From positions 62,001 through 126,000 of the forward strand of contig JAJYKS010000001.1 in NCBI GenBank assembly GCA_021788365.1: 64,000 nt of DNA. Direction: 5' to 3'. Under the pieces are notes generated by a model. It searched no databases, was not told the origin of the DNA, and saw only the letters and a list, made by a program, of their open reading frames with translations. This document shows, in pieces, positions 51,060 through 58,786 of the stretch. Numbering within the stretch: position 1 is the stretch's first letter; each line of letters begins with the position of its first letter. Position numbers and translations under genes: made by a program. The DNA comes from a bacterium (lineage in GTDB: Bacteria > Patescibacteria > Microgenomatia > UBA1400 > UBA12108).

Positions 51060-51440
51060 ATGAGACCAAAAGCGTTGAGTAATCTCGAACTAGAAATTAT
51101 GAAGGTGGTTTGGGAGTGTCAGCGATGTTCAGTACGTGATGTATTAAGGCAGGTAGGCAACAGCCGTAAACTAGCTTATACGACTGTGGCTACCATTCTT
51201 CAGCGACTGCATAAAAAAGGACTCGTTGAGAGAAAAAGTGACAAACTTGCATATATTTATTCCCCAATGCTATCCAAAAAATCATACGGTAAACAACTGA
51301 CAGAGTTATTTATCAAAAGATTTGTCAGGTCCTTTGGTGATGTGGCGATTGCCTCGTTTGCAGAAGGGATAGAAAGTCTGCCTCTGCAAAAAAGAAACAA
51401 TTTACTGACACAACTTCAGAACTATGATAAATCAAAATAA
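51060..51440 (+). CDS. BlaI/MecI/CopY-family repressor
   Basis: 126 residues. The winged helix is LSNLELEIMKVVWECQRCSV, RDVLRQV and KLAYTTVATILQRLHKKGLVERK, all hallmarks of this family, followed by a dimerisation tail. In BlaI/MecI the tail is cleaved by the partner M56 protease to give derepression. That partner starts 17 nt before the end of this gene. Operators lie in front of both this gene and the DsbA-like gene. Confidence 0.92.
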   Translation: MRPKALSNLELEIMKVVWECQRCSVRDVLRQVGNSRKLAYTTVATILQRLHKKGLVERKSDKLAYIYSPMLSKKSYGKQLTELFIKRFVRSFGDVAIASFAEGIESLPLQKRNNLLTQLQNYDKSK

Positions 51441-52419
51441 ATATCTCCTCTTATTTTTGGGTCTGCTTTTTCTCCTTGGCATTGGTGTGGTGATTGACCT
51501 CGGCAAAGTGCTTCATTTGACTTTTCAGCATACTGCCTATTATTGTCAGGCATTCATAAAGTCATTCTCGCTAAGAATTCCTCACAGCTTAGGAACATTC
51601 CTTCTTTTTTTTATCGGAGCCAGCGTCATGGCGGCAGCAGTGAAATTATTGAGCGCGTATATTCAGATTCATACAATGAAAAGATCACTTCGTCGGAACG
51701 TTATTGTTAATGAAAGTTTTCAGTTGATTTTGAAAGGGCTTAACCTAACCCATCAGGCACTACTAATAAAAGACAATAAACCATTTGCGTTTTGTTTTGG
51801 CCTACGGCGTCCGAAAATTTATCTTTCTACTAAGATGTACAACCTATTGGAGCAAAAGGAATTAGAAGCGGTACTCTTGCATGAAAGCTACCATTTACAA
51901 AAGAGCGATACCTTAACCCTGTTTGTGGCATCTTTTGTACAATTTCTCTTTCCTTTTTTTCCTGTAGTTTCAGATCTTGTCCGAAACTACAGAATAGAGC
52001 GAGAATTAAATGCCGACAAGGAAGCTCTTAAATCTATTAGCGATCCTGATATCCTTTTAAATACTTTTAAAAAGCTTTTCGTATATACAAATACTAATCC
52101 GGCATTTGTTTCAGCGATTATAGATAGCGAAACAATAGAATCTCGTATAAAGGCCCTTACAGCGCAAAACTTTTTGTGGCGGAAGTTTAGTACGAAAAAT
52201 ATGTTTATTTCTCTCCTTTCGTTTTCAATCTTCTATTTACTGGCGCTTGCACCCGTCTTTGCGATAAAACAAAATAATAAAAATAGTGAAGTAATGATAT
52301 GCACAGTAAGCAATGATTGTTCTCGTTGGTGTAGAGAGCATAGTACTGTTACTCCAAACATACCTTCTAGATCTCCAAATACATCATATCCCTATACCCC
52401 CGTCGTTCACTCCATATAG
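51424..52419 (+). CDS. M56 (BlaR1/MecR1-like) membrane sensor protease with Cys-rich tail
   Basis: 331 residues. Several membrane helices; the zinc-protease motif HESYH is at residues 153-157 with the third ligand in ERELNADKEAL. After the last helix only about 55 residues follow, containing CTVSNDCSRWCREH (four cysteines would be three plus one nearby; three are in this string). The penicillin-binding sensor domain of BlaR1 is absent, so the signal is not a beta-lactam; the Cys/His tail suggests sensing of a metal or a thiol redox state. Confidence 0.85.
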   Translation: MINQNKYLLLFLGLLFLLGIGVVIDLGKVLHLTFQHTAYYCQAFIKSFSLRIPHSLGTFLLFFIGASVMAAAVKLLSAYIQIHTMKRSLRRNVIVNESFQLILKGLNLTHQALLIKDNKPFAFCFGLRRPKIYLSTKMYNLLEQKELEAVLLHESYHLQKSDTLTLFVASFVQFLFPFFPVVSDLVRNYRIERELNADKEALKSISDPDILLNTFKKLFVYTNTNPAFVSAIIDSETIESRIKALTAQNFLWRKFSTKNMFISLLSFSIFYLLALAPVFAIKQNNKNSEVMICTVSNDCSRWCREHSTVTPNIPSRSPNTSYPYTPVVHSI

Positions 52420-52426
52420 TTTCGTC

Positions 52427-52465
52427 TTGACAACTATTTAATTATCTACTACATTTAGTAGTAGA
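52427..52465 (+). promoter_or_regulatory. Promoter and BlaI-type operator of the DsbA-like operon
   Basis: Perfect -35 TTGACA (52427-52432), 17-bp spacer, -10 TACATT (52450-52455). The -10 is inside a 21-bp palindrome with 8-bp arms TCTACTAC / GTAGTAGA (52445-52465), close to the BlaI operator. The BlaI-type repressor therefore very likely controls the downstream cassette. Confidence 0.78.
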
Positions 52466-52486
52466 TCGGTTGATAAATTCCCTGAA

Positions 52487-53227
52487 ATGATTACTATGGC
52501 AGAAGAGATGAATAAAAGAATAAATATTAAAGTAATACTAGTTGGTCTTTTAGTCATTGCCGCCTTTCTTATCGGCTCACTTTGGACCAAAGTACAAATG
52601 TTAGAGAAAGGGACAACTGTAGCTAGTGCTACTGCTACCGTCCCAAACCAACCCAATCAACCACAAGCTCCTGCACCCGGACAAAAAGTAAATGTCTCTG
52701 TGGGACACTTGCCTCCTAAAGGAAATCCAAATGCCAAAGTAAAAATTGTCGCATTTGAAGATTTCCGTTGTCCGTTCTGCGACAGATTTTTTAAAGATGC
52801 CGAAGCGCAAATTATTAAAGATTACGTAGATACAGGTAAAGCGGTTATTTACTACAGAAATTATCAGTTCTTAGGTCCGGCGTCAGTTGTTGCCGGCAAT
52901 ACCGGCGAATGCGCCAATGAACAGGGTAAATTCTGGGAGATGCATGATTACCTCTATCAAAATCAACCAGATGAATCAGATACATCAATGTATACCGTTG
53001 ATAAACTTACATCTATCGCTTCAAATCTTGGTTTAAGTGGTGACAAATTCAAGTCATGCTTAGAAAGTAAAAAATATGATAAGAATGTAGCTGATGATTT
53101 AAGCGCCGGACAACAAGCAGGTGTACAAGGGACACCCACAGTCTTTATCAATGGCATATCAATTGTTGGGGCACAACCGTACAGTACATTTAAAACAATA
53201 ATTGATCAGCAACTAGCAAAATTATGA
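52487..53227 (+). CDS. DsbA-like thiol oxidoreductase, membrane-anchored
   Basis: 246 residues (ATGs at codons 1, 4 and 8 are all possible starts). A single N-terminal helix (VILVGLLVIAAFLIGSLW) anchors an extracytoplasmic thioredoxin-fold domain with the active site CPFC (Cys95, Cys98), a helical insertion, a second Cys pair (CANEQ, SCLES) and the cis-Pro loop GTPTVFINGISIVG. It would form or reduce disulfides outside the membrane. First gene of the repressed cassette; its stop overlaps the next start by 4 nt. Confidence 0.9.
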   Translation: MITMAEEMNKRINIKVILVGLLVIAAFLIGSLWTKVQMLEKGTTVASATATVPNQPNQPQAPAPGQKVNVSVGHLPPKGNPNAKVKIVAFEDFRCPFCDRFFKDAEAQIIKDYVDTGKAVIYYRNYQFLGPASVVAGNTGECANEQGKFWEMHDYLYQNQPDESDTSMYTVDKLTSIASNLGLSGDKFKSCLESKKYDKNVADDLSAGQQAGVQGTPTVFINGISIVGAQPYSTFKTIIDQQLAKL

Positions 53228-53796
53228 AGAAGATATTTAGCAAAAAGTTTCTTATAAAAACTTTACTCATTGCCGCAGTGTATCTTATCACAATCAATTA
53301 TTTGATGAATATCTCATTAGTAAAAAATACTATTCTTGGTAGTTATCCACTAGGTTATAAATTTAGACTACTTGGTGACCTTTTAGAAGGTATGTGGACC
53401 GTAATGACGCACGTAACCTTATTTGTTCTTATACTAAATTCTTTACTTACCGGTGCTATTTTAACCCTTCTTGAACAAAAAATTAGGATATTACGAGAAA
53501 TGGGCCCCTTACATATCCTGGCAGGAGGAAGTACATTCCTTTCGATTGTAGGAAGTGGTTGTGCTGCCTGTGGGCTACCCATCCTTTCACTTCTGGGACT
53601 CAGTGGGGCTGTGCTTTATCTCCCTTTTAAAGGCGGAGAGCTTCTTTACATATCGTTTGTACTTCTTCTTAGCTCCTTCTACTTTATAGCCAAAGATTAT
53701 GTTTCAATTCAATGTTCCTGGGAGCAGAAGAAGAATAGTTCTTTTACGAAACCTGTTTTAAAGACTTTTGTAGGTCATATTGACGCTAGAAACTAA
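53224..53796 (+). CDS. Membrane protein with transmembrane CxxC module
   Basis: 190 residues, about four to five helices. The segment from GSGCAACGLPILSLLGLSG (Cys113, Cys116) through YLPFKGGELLYISFVLLL is repeated almost motif for motif in the 554-residue protein two genes on. A membrane-embedded CxxC recalls metal (MerT/MerC) or electron (CcdA/DsbD) carriers, but neither family is a clear match. Confidence 0.75.
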   Translation: MKKIFSKKFLIKTLLIAAVYLITINYLMNISLVKNTILGSYPLGYKFRLLGDLLEGMWTVMTHVTLFVLILNSLLTGAILTLLEQKIRILREMGPLHILAGGSTFLSIVGSGCAACGLPILSLLGLSGAVLYLPFKGGELLYISFVLLLSSFYFIAKDYVSIQCSWEQKKNSSFTKPVLKTFVGHIDARN

Positions 53797-53798
53797 AT

Positions 53799-54530
53799 AT
53801 GCGGAAATTGTTTGCGATCATAAAAGAAAATAAATTACCTGCAATCATACTCGTAGTAGCCGTATTGATGATCGGATTTTTTGTGGCTAACACTTTTCAT
53901 ACGAATAGTACCAATAGTCAACCGACTACTAGTCAAAACACAAATTCTCTTTATCAGGAACTCTTAAGTATCTACAATAACATTCCCACTCAATCTGGAA
54001 AAACTAATTTTCTCAAACAAAGCAATAACCTCACCCAAAAAGTTGATCCGGAACTCGTAGATTTAGATAGTCAAATCATTACCTGTAGTGCGAATGTGGA
54101 TAGTCTTCTTTCCAGTCAGCCAAGCACCGGTGGTAGTTGCGTTGGGGGAAACACCCCCTTAAGTAGCATAAAGGGGAAATATTTAAGCGGTCAATGCTGC
54201 GGAACCCTCATGGATACCAAAGAAAGGCATGAGAATCTTGAAAAATTACAAGCCTATAAAGGTATGCCAGATATTCCGCTTGATCCCATGCATACACCTA
54301 TTGAGATGGCAAAAGGATGGATCGACTATGATAACTCGACCCAACTTACATCTGAAGAACAGAAAGTTTACGATCAGGCATACGCCATATCAAAAGAAAA
54401 ACCCTGTTGCTGCAAATGCTGGCACTATTTTGTCAACGAAGGCATTGCCAAAAAAATGATAAAAGACGGTACATTTAATTCAAAACAGATCGCTGACTAT
54501 TGGGATGCCTCAGATATTTGCGGAGTATGA
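53799..54530 (+). CDS. Membrane-anchored Cys-rich exported protein
   Basis: 243 residues. One N-terminal helix (AIILVVAVLMIGFFVAN), a Thr/Asn-rich linker, then an extracytoplasmic domain with GQCCGT and, at residues 203-207, CCCKCWHYFVNEGIAKKMI. The Cys cluster followed by a helix and ...SKQIADYWDAS resembles the C-terminal domain of the 554-residue protein (PCCNNS...). It looks suited to bind a soft metal or to be a redox substrate of the DsbA-like protein. It is 2 nt from its neighbour and in the same operon. Confidence 0.72.
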   Translation: MRKLFAIIKENKLPAIILVVAVLMIGFFVANTFHTNSTNSQPTTSQNTNSLYQELLSIYNNIPTQSGKTNFLKQSNNLTQKVDPELVDLDSQIITCSANVDSLLSSQPSTGGSCVGGNTPLSSIKGKYLSGQCCGTLMDTKERHENLEKLQAYKGMPDIPLDPMHTPIEMAKGWIDYDNSTQLTSEEQKVYDQAYAISKEKPCCCKCWHYFVNEGIAKKMIKDGTFNSKQIADYWDASDICGV

Positions 54531-54542
54531 AAATAAAGAGCT

Positions 54543-56207
54543 ATGGAAAAATCAATAAGAAGAGAAAAAGAGTATCAGTGCCCAATTTGTAAATTGCATT
54601 ATAAAGAAAGGGTTTGGGCAACCAAATGTAAAGCATGGTGTAGCAAACATGAAAGCTGCAATTTAGCTATTACTCGCCATTCACTTGAAGCAAAAAATGA
54701 TAATATCGAAAAAACAGCTATTCAACAAAGAGACACTCTTTCCCATACAGAAACAAGAGACTCAAAACACGAGAAACAATCAAGTCAAAGATTACTGACC
54801 TTTCTTTTTTATCTCTTAATTGGTATAACCGCCTCGATTGGGCTTTTTCTCCTCTATGATTTCTTTCTTACCAGAACCTCAAGTATCACCACGCTTATTC
54901 TTAATACTGTAAACGATCCTTTTTACCTGTGGTTTTATAGTCTCTCCACGTTTGTAGCAATCATTCTTTTTGGTATTGATGTCGCAGTTTCCATCTATCT
55001 ATTCAGGAGCTTACACGTAGCTCATTTAAAGGAACAGGGCGGCAATACGGTGGGGGTTATTATTGGAGCCTTTGCCGCTTCTTGTCCTGTCTGCTCAGGA
55101 CTTCTTCTCTCTCTTATCGGCATTTCAGGAGGACTGAGTGTTTTTCCATTTAAAGGACTTGAGTTAAAGACACTTTCGGTACTCTTTCTCGCTGTGCCAC
55201 TTTTCTTCCTTTTGAGGAGATTAAAAAGTCATAACTGTGAAGATACCTGTTCACATCTAGAAAACGCCGCGTTTCAAACAAAAGATCGTGTACTCTTTGG
55301 TTCACTTTTTGTCTTTTTGCTTGCCGAAATACTTCTTGGTTACTCTTTTCTTCGTGCAGAGCCTATTCTAGCGGATTTATTTTATCCCATCCCGAAAGCC
55401 ACTACTTCAGCTACTGCTCCTAATGCGCAGCTATCGCAGCAAGTACAACAAGAAGTATTACCCACCAGTGGGTTTCAAACTCCAATAGTTTTGGGTAAGG
55501 TGATTCCAGAAATGGTAGCAAACGGTATTATTGATGTCCAAAAACTCCAAGATTTGTATAAGGAGCGGGGTGGTATCCCCCAAGAGGAGATGGATCTTTT
55601 GACAAAGCAGTCAGACAAACCGTTAGTAATTACAAGCAAAAACCAGTTCTGGCTTGTCACTTTTCTCTGGCCTTTAGGATTAGCAAATAAAATGATTATT
55701 AATAACCAGAGCCCTCTCGCCGGTAAAGATTTATTTAATTTTGCCTCAACCGGGGGTTGGAATTTGGGTCAAGCGAAAAATGGAGGCAGTTACTTTAACC
55801 AATATTCAATTATTCCCCTGACTACGGAACAAGAAGAGCATATAAGAACTCTTGCCGAGAATATATACAGACCATGTTGTAACAACTCAACCTTTTTCCA
55901 GGATTGTAACCACGGTTCAGCCGCGCTTGCTCTCATTGAACTTGGTGTAGCCCAAGGTTTATCAGATCAGGAAATCTATAAAACAGTCCTTCATTTTAAC
56001 TCTTTCTGGTTCCCACAAAATTACACGGAGATGGGCTTATACTTCAAAGCCGTAAAACATACTGATTGGAATGATGTTGATCCAGAGCTAGCTCTGTCGA
56101 AAGACTATTCAAGCATTAGTGGCTGGTCTCAAAATGTCGATGCCCCAATTCGCCAAATTCCAGGACTTTTGCCAGCCCAAAATGGTGGTGGGAGCTGTGG
56201 TACATAG
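54543..56207 (+). CDS. Multidomain Cys-rich membrane protein
   Basis: 554 residues. Cytoplasmic zinc-ribbon-like N-terminus (CPIC at 13-16, then Cys29, Cys33, Cys39 in CKAWCSKHESCN), three to four helices, a membrane CxxC module (CPVC at 181-184, followed by LLLSLIGISGGLSVFPFKGLEL), two more helices, then a large extracytoplasmic region ending in RPCCNNSTFFQDCNHGSAA (Cys445, Cys446) and a final Cys. The three Cys sites on both sides of and within the membrane suggest a relay for metal or reducing equivalents. Novel architecture as far as I can tell. Confidence 0.72.
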   Translation: MEKSIRREKEYQCPICKLHYKERVWATKCKAWCSKHESCNLAITRHSLEAKNDNIEKTAIQQRDTLSHTETRDSKHEKQSSQRLLTFLFYLLIGITASIGLFLLYDFFLTRTSSITTLILNTVNDPFYLWFYSLSTFVAIILFGIDVAVSIYLFRSLHVAHLKEQGGNTVGVIIGAFAASCPVCSGLLLSLIGISGGLSVFPFKGLELKTLSVLFLAVPLFFLLRRLKSHNCEDTCSHLENAAFQTKDRVLFGSLFVFLLAEILLGYSFLRAEPILADLFYPIPKATTSATAPNAQLSQQVQQEVLPTSGFQTPIVLGKVIPEMVANGIIDVQKLQDLYKERGGIPQEEMDLLTKQSDKPLVITSKNQFWLVTFLWPLGLANKMIINNQSPLAGKDLFNFASTGGWNLGQAKNGGSYFNQYSIIPLTTEQEEHIRTLAENIYRPCCNNSTFFQDCNHGSAALALIELGVAQGLSDQEIYKTVLHFNSFWFPQNYTEMGLYFKAVKHTDWNDVDPELALSKDYSSISGWSQNVDAPIRQIPGLLPAQNGGGSCGT

Positions 56208-56280
56208 AATTTGTCAAAAATAATCAATTTCTCCTCCAGATTGAAATCTTAAGGACTGACGTTTAATTTCTCATATATAT

Positions 56281-56664
56281 ATGATGTTTACATACATGTG
56301 TAGAACTTGTGGCTGTTCATTTAGGTCAAGAGATTTTGGTAATGTAGAGAGATTTATTGAGCCATGTATCTTATTACTTCTCTCAAAAGATTCTTCTCAC
56401 GGATATGGTCTGATGGAGGATTTAGAAAAGCATTGCGGTGAAAAAGTGGATATTGGCGATTTTCATAGAACCTTAAGAAGGATGGAAAGGGATGGTTGGG
56501 TCAAATCCGACTGGGAAAAGAATGAGGCTGGTGCTGATAGGAGAGTCTATACGATTACCCAAGAAGGTAAAGAATTCTTAAAGTCAGCGGCTAACTCACT
56601 TATCCGTACAGACAAACTTATACATAAATTTTTAGAGGGTTTCCAAAAGAGTCAATCTGTATGA
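56281..56664 (+). CDS. PadR-family regulator with N-terminal Cys motif
   Basis: 127 residues. CRTCGCSF (residues 7-14) precedes RDFGNVERFIEPCILLLLSK, SSHGYGLMEDLEKHC and a wing RRVYTITQEG, matching a PadR subgroup that has a Cys-containing N-terminus and is often beside dsrE-like genes. Here a dsrE-like remnant overlaps its stop by 4 nt. It probably senses metal or sulfur species. Confidence 0.83.
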   Translation: MMFTYMCRTCGCSFRSRDFGNVERFIEPCILLLLSKDSSHGYGLMEDLEKHCGEKVDIGDFHRTLRRMERDGWVKSDWEKNEAGADRRVYTITQEGKEFLKSAANSLIRTDKLIHKFLEGFQKSQSV

Positions 56665-56792
56665 AATTGTCAATAATTCTTTCTACCAAAAATACGGAAA
56701 CAAATTGGAACGCATTCAGACTTGCTAATCTGGCTTTAACTCACGGAGATGTGAGCTATTTAACGGCCTTCTTTTGTTTCAGCTCGTTATAA
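56661..56792 (+). pseudogene. Truncated DsrE-family gene
   Basis: Starts with an ATG overlapping the PadR stop (ATGA). The peptide MKLSIILSTKNTETNWNAF, then RLANLALTHGD, is the opening of a DsrE/sulfur-relay protein (usual form ...WNAFRxAxxALxxGxEVxxF). Homology stops near 56753, where the frame runs antisense into the next gene and ends after 43 residues; the conserved remainder (70-80 residues) is gone. Confidence 0.65.
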
Positions 56793-56968
56793 ATTTTAAG
56801 TAGTGTTTCCGGATCCTTATGACTCATCGTGTGAACTGTTGCCTGCAAATGCTCAAGTAAAACTATTGCCATTTCAGGTGTAGCATTTTTAGGATCGATA
56901 GTTTTTAGGAATCGGATAACACTATCGATATCCTTTTCGTTCATTTCGTATCTGTCGGATTTAGTCAT
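56756..56968 (-). CDS. Small hypothetical helical protein
   Basis: 70 residues from the ATG at 56968, which follows TATAAT by 6 nt. Charged and helical (EMNEKDIDSVIRFLKTIDP, then PEMAIVLLEHLQATVH). It is convergent with the truncated dsrE-like gene, which it appears to have interrupted. No family recognised. Confidence 0.6.
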   Translation of the reverse strand: MTKSDRYEMNEKDIDSVIRFLKTIDPKNATPEMAIVLLEHLQATVHTMSHKDPETLLKIYNELKQKKAVK

Positions 56969-56987
56969 ACCGTTATTATACAACACG

Positions 56988-57485
56988 TTAGTAAATATAC
57001 TTTCCCAGGTTGATAAAATCAAAACACTCCTGAACGTGGCTTTTGCTTTCGATCCTGCGCATAATCTCCCGGCTGCAGCTTTGAGAAAGAATATTTAAGC
57101 TTCCTTCCCAAAGAATTTGCCGATCAATGATCGCCAATTTCCTGTGGCTATATTCTGCCGAAAGAAGCACTTGAACGCCAAGCATTTCCAGCTTTCTTAT
57201 TTCCTGCTCTGCCTGCGTTCTCATGGTTAAATCGTGATCTTCGGGATTTCGGGTGATAACGTATATTTTTACCTTTCTGCTAACTAAGGCTTCAAAAATC
57301 CGCAGGAACGAAAACATCCTGGTGGTTGTTATATATGGGCTTTCGATTATAATCTCCTTTTTGGCGGCCTTTAAGTCCTTCAAAAACCGGTTGTAAAACG
57401 TCGTCTCGTCAAAAAGTTGGGAATGGGTAAGATCCGGCGATAAGTGTAGGACCCTTTCTGCCAATTTGCTAATTAGCTTATTCAT
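56988..57485 (-). CDS. Phospholipase D-like protein
   Basis: 165 residues from the ATG at 57485, chosen because GGAGGTGA ends 5 nt upstream. It has one HKD-type motif (HRKLAIIDRQILWEGSLN, H-x-K-x4-D) after a KKEIIIESPYITTTRM segment, as in small bacterial PLD nucleases such as Nuc, which act as dimers. The start overlaps the stop of an upstream gene fragment, implying former translational coupling. Confidence 0.8.
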   Translation of the reverse strand: MNKLISKLAERVLHLSPDLTHSQLFDETTFYNRFLKDLKAAKKEIIIESPYITTTRMFSFLRIFEALVSRKVKIYVITRNPEDHDLTMRTQAEQEIRKLEMLGVQVLLSAEYSHRKLAIIDRQILWEGSLNILSQSCSREIMRRIESKSHVQECFDFINLGKYIY

Positions 57486-57609
57486 GGGTATCACCTCCGT
57501 TCTTGTTTGTGGCTGAATTATCGGGTACAATCAGGCTAACTGAGCCGTTATGGTAGGTAAACCCTAGCTCTTTGAGTTTCTGATATACTTTGAGTAAGTT
57601 AGGAAAGAG
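57478..57609 (-). pseudogene. 3' fragment of a gene truncated by the GIY-YIG insertion
   Basis: On the minus strand the frame reads LFPNLLKVYQKLKELGF and then TYHNGSVSLIVPDNS, ending GDTHE with a TAA that overlaps the PLD-like start. It has no start codon of its own, and an in-frame stop occurs inside the palindromic repeat at 57638-57658. It looks like the coding end of an interrupted gene. Confidence 0.45.
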
Positions 57610-57637
57610 TGAGTTCCACCTGGCGGACAGTGAGCTC

Positions 57638-57658
57638 ACCCTTCGACAAGCTCAGGGT
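57638..57658. repeat. Palindromic repeat at left edge of the GIY-YIG module
   Basis: Contains CCCTTCGACAAGCTCAGGG (57639-57657), a sequence type often seen interspersed in CPR genomes. A degenerate inverted partner (CCCTAAACTTGTCGAGG) lies at 57947-57963. Confidence 0.65.
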
Positions 57659-57677
57659 TTTGGCGGATTATATAGAC

Positions 57678-57977
57678 ATGGCATGGTACACATATATTCT
57701 TCTTTGCGATGGACTGTCTTATTATGTTGGGTTGAGTGGTAATTTGGAACAAAGAATTGCTTCGCATAAATCCAAGCAAAATATCGGCACAAAAGAATTT
57801 TCCCAGATAGAGCTTGTTTACCACGAAACCTACAAGACCCGCCATGAAGCAGAACTACGTGAAACACAACTCAAGAAATGGAGTAGAGCAAAGAAGAAAG
57901 CTTTGATAGATGGAGACATTGGTACATTGCGAAAGCTAAGCCATAACCCTAAACTTGTCGAGGATACATTGGGATAA
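57678..57977 (+). CDS. GIY-YIG nuclease-domain protein
   Basis: 99 residues from the ATG at 57678. The sequence WYTYILLCDGLSYYVGLSG carries the two Tyr elements of the GIY-YIG fold, with R31-type arginine (NLEQRIASHKS), a conserved catalytic Glu (HEAELRETQLKKW) and the family tail SRAKKKALIDGD. Members are compact nucleases of uncertain role, often flanked by palindromic repeats as here. Its last codons are part of the right-hand repeat, and the end of the element lies 22 nt downstream. Confidence 0.87.
   Translation: MAWYTYILLCDGLSYYVGLSGNLEQRIASHKSKQNIGTKEFSQIELVYHETYKTRHEAELRETQLKKWSRAKKKALIDGDIGTLRKLSHNPKLVEDTLG
57947..57963. repeat. Right-hand inverted partner of the GIY-YIG flanking repeat
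   Basis: CCCTAAACTTGTCGAGG, an imperfect inverted copy of the repeat at 57639-57657, overlapping the end of the GIY-YIG gene. Confidence 0.5.
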
Positions 57978-57998
57978 TAATGGTGAGCCCGTCGAACC

Positions 57999-58014
57999 AT
58001 CCCAATGAGGTCAC
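57999..58014 (+). repeat. attR: 16-bp direct repeat, right end of the 17.9-kb element
   Basis: Identical to 40138-40153. A short degenerate T-loop-like stretch (GTCGAACC) precedes it, as expected for an element-derived attP arm. Confidence 0.93.
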
Positions 58015-58019
58015 CGACA

Positions 58020-58754
58020 TTACCTAACTTTGCACATCTTTTTCGTTTGTGCAGCGTACACCCATAGCTTCTCTGGATTGTACGGCGTATTTTCATTTTC
58101 ATTTTTCTCGATGATTACCCGTGTCCCTGTTTCGATCTGCTCACCAACATCGATAACTTGTTTTATGCAGTCTGCAACATCTGAGGCTTTCATGCACCAA
58201 TCCCAGTCAAAATCTCGCCCTTCTCTTAACACATGTTGCAGCGGTGTATCAACGTATGACGGAAGAATATTTACGATTTTTACCGATGGCTCTTCTGCGG
58301 CCATGGCCTCGAAGAATATGTTTACCGCTGCTTTTGAGGCGCAGTACAACCCAAATTCTTGGTCTGGATATCTATCGGATAAGGAGGAAATATTGAGGAG
58401 TAAGCCACCGGAAAGCTTGGGGAAAAGTAGCTTTGCGAGTTTGGCGTACGCCTTAAAGTTAAGCGTAAACATCCTATCAAAGTCTGCATCCGTGTATTGC
58501 AATGCCTTTTGTGGAAAGTCGGTACCTGCGTTATTAATGAGAATGTCGATTGTTTCTTCGCCCACTAGCGCTGGTATTTTGTCTATATCTATGTCTTTGG
58601 CAAGATCTGCTTGAATCCAGATAAGATTCTTGTTGGGAGATTTTGGCTTACTTCTAGAGACACCGTAGACTTTATACCCCATCTCGATGAGCCGATGACT
58701 CATCTCCTCTCCTAAGCCATAGCTTGCACCTGTCACAATTGCAGTCTTTTGCAT
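58020..58754 (-). CDS. Short-chain dehydrogenase/reductase
   Basis: 244 residues. Nucleotide site TGASYGLGEEMS, NNAG (ILINNAGTD), catalytic Ser in LLNISSLSDR and YCASK (Tyr-x-x-x-Lys). NAD(P)-dependent oxidoreductase of unknown substrate. Before the element inserted, this gene lay just downstream of tRNA-Glu. Confidence 0.88.
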   Translation of the reverse strand: MQKTAIVTGASYGLGEEMSHRLIEMGYKVYGVSRSKPKSPNKNLIWIQADLAKDIDIDKIPALVGEETIDILINNAGTDFPQKALQYTDADFDRMFTLNFKAYAKLAKLLFPKLSGGLLLNISSLSDRYPDQEFGLYCASKAAVNIFFEAMAAEEPSVKIVNILPSYVDTPLQHVLREGRDFDWDWCMKASDVADCIKQVIDVGEQIETGTRVIIEKNENENTPYNPEKLWVYAAQTKKMCKVR

Positions 58755-58786
58755 TTTCGTATTCTTGCTACGTATACCCGAACCGA

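Larger units (their letters stand above)
40138..58014. mobile_element. 17.9-kb integrative element in tRNA-Glu with mercury-resistance and thiol cassettes
   Basis: Bounded by a perfect 16-bp direct repeat of the tRNA-Glu 3' end. It encodes a serine recombinase at the tRNA border, Xre regulator, coupling ATPase, replication-relaxation-like proteins, an Hg(II) operon, a BlaI/M56-regulated Cys-rich membrane cassette, PadR, PLD-like and GIY-YIG proteins. The interior is visibly more A/T-rich than the flanks. No VirB4-type ATPase, pilin, or recognisable relaxase is present, which suggests a mobilisable rather than self-transmissible element. Confidence 0.9.
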
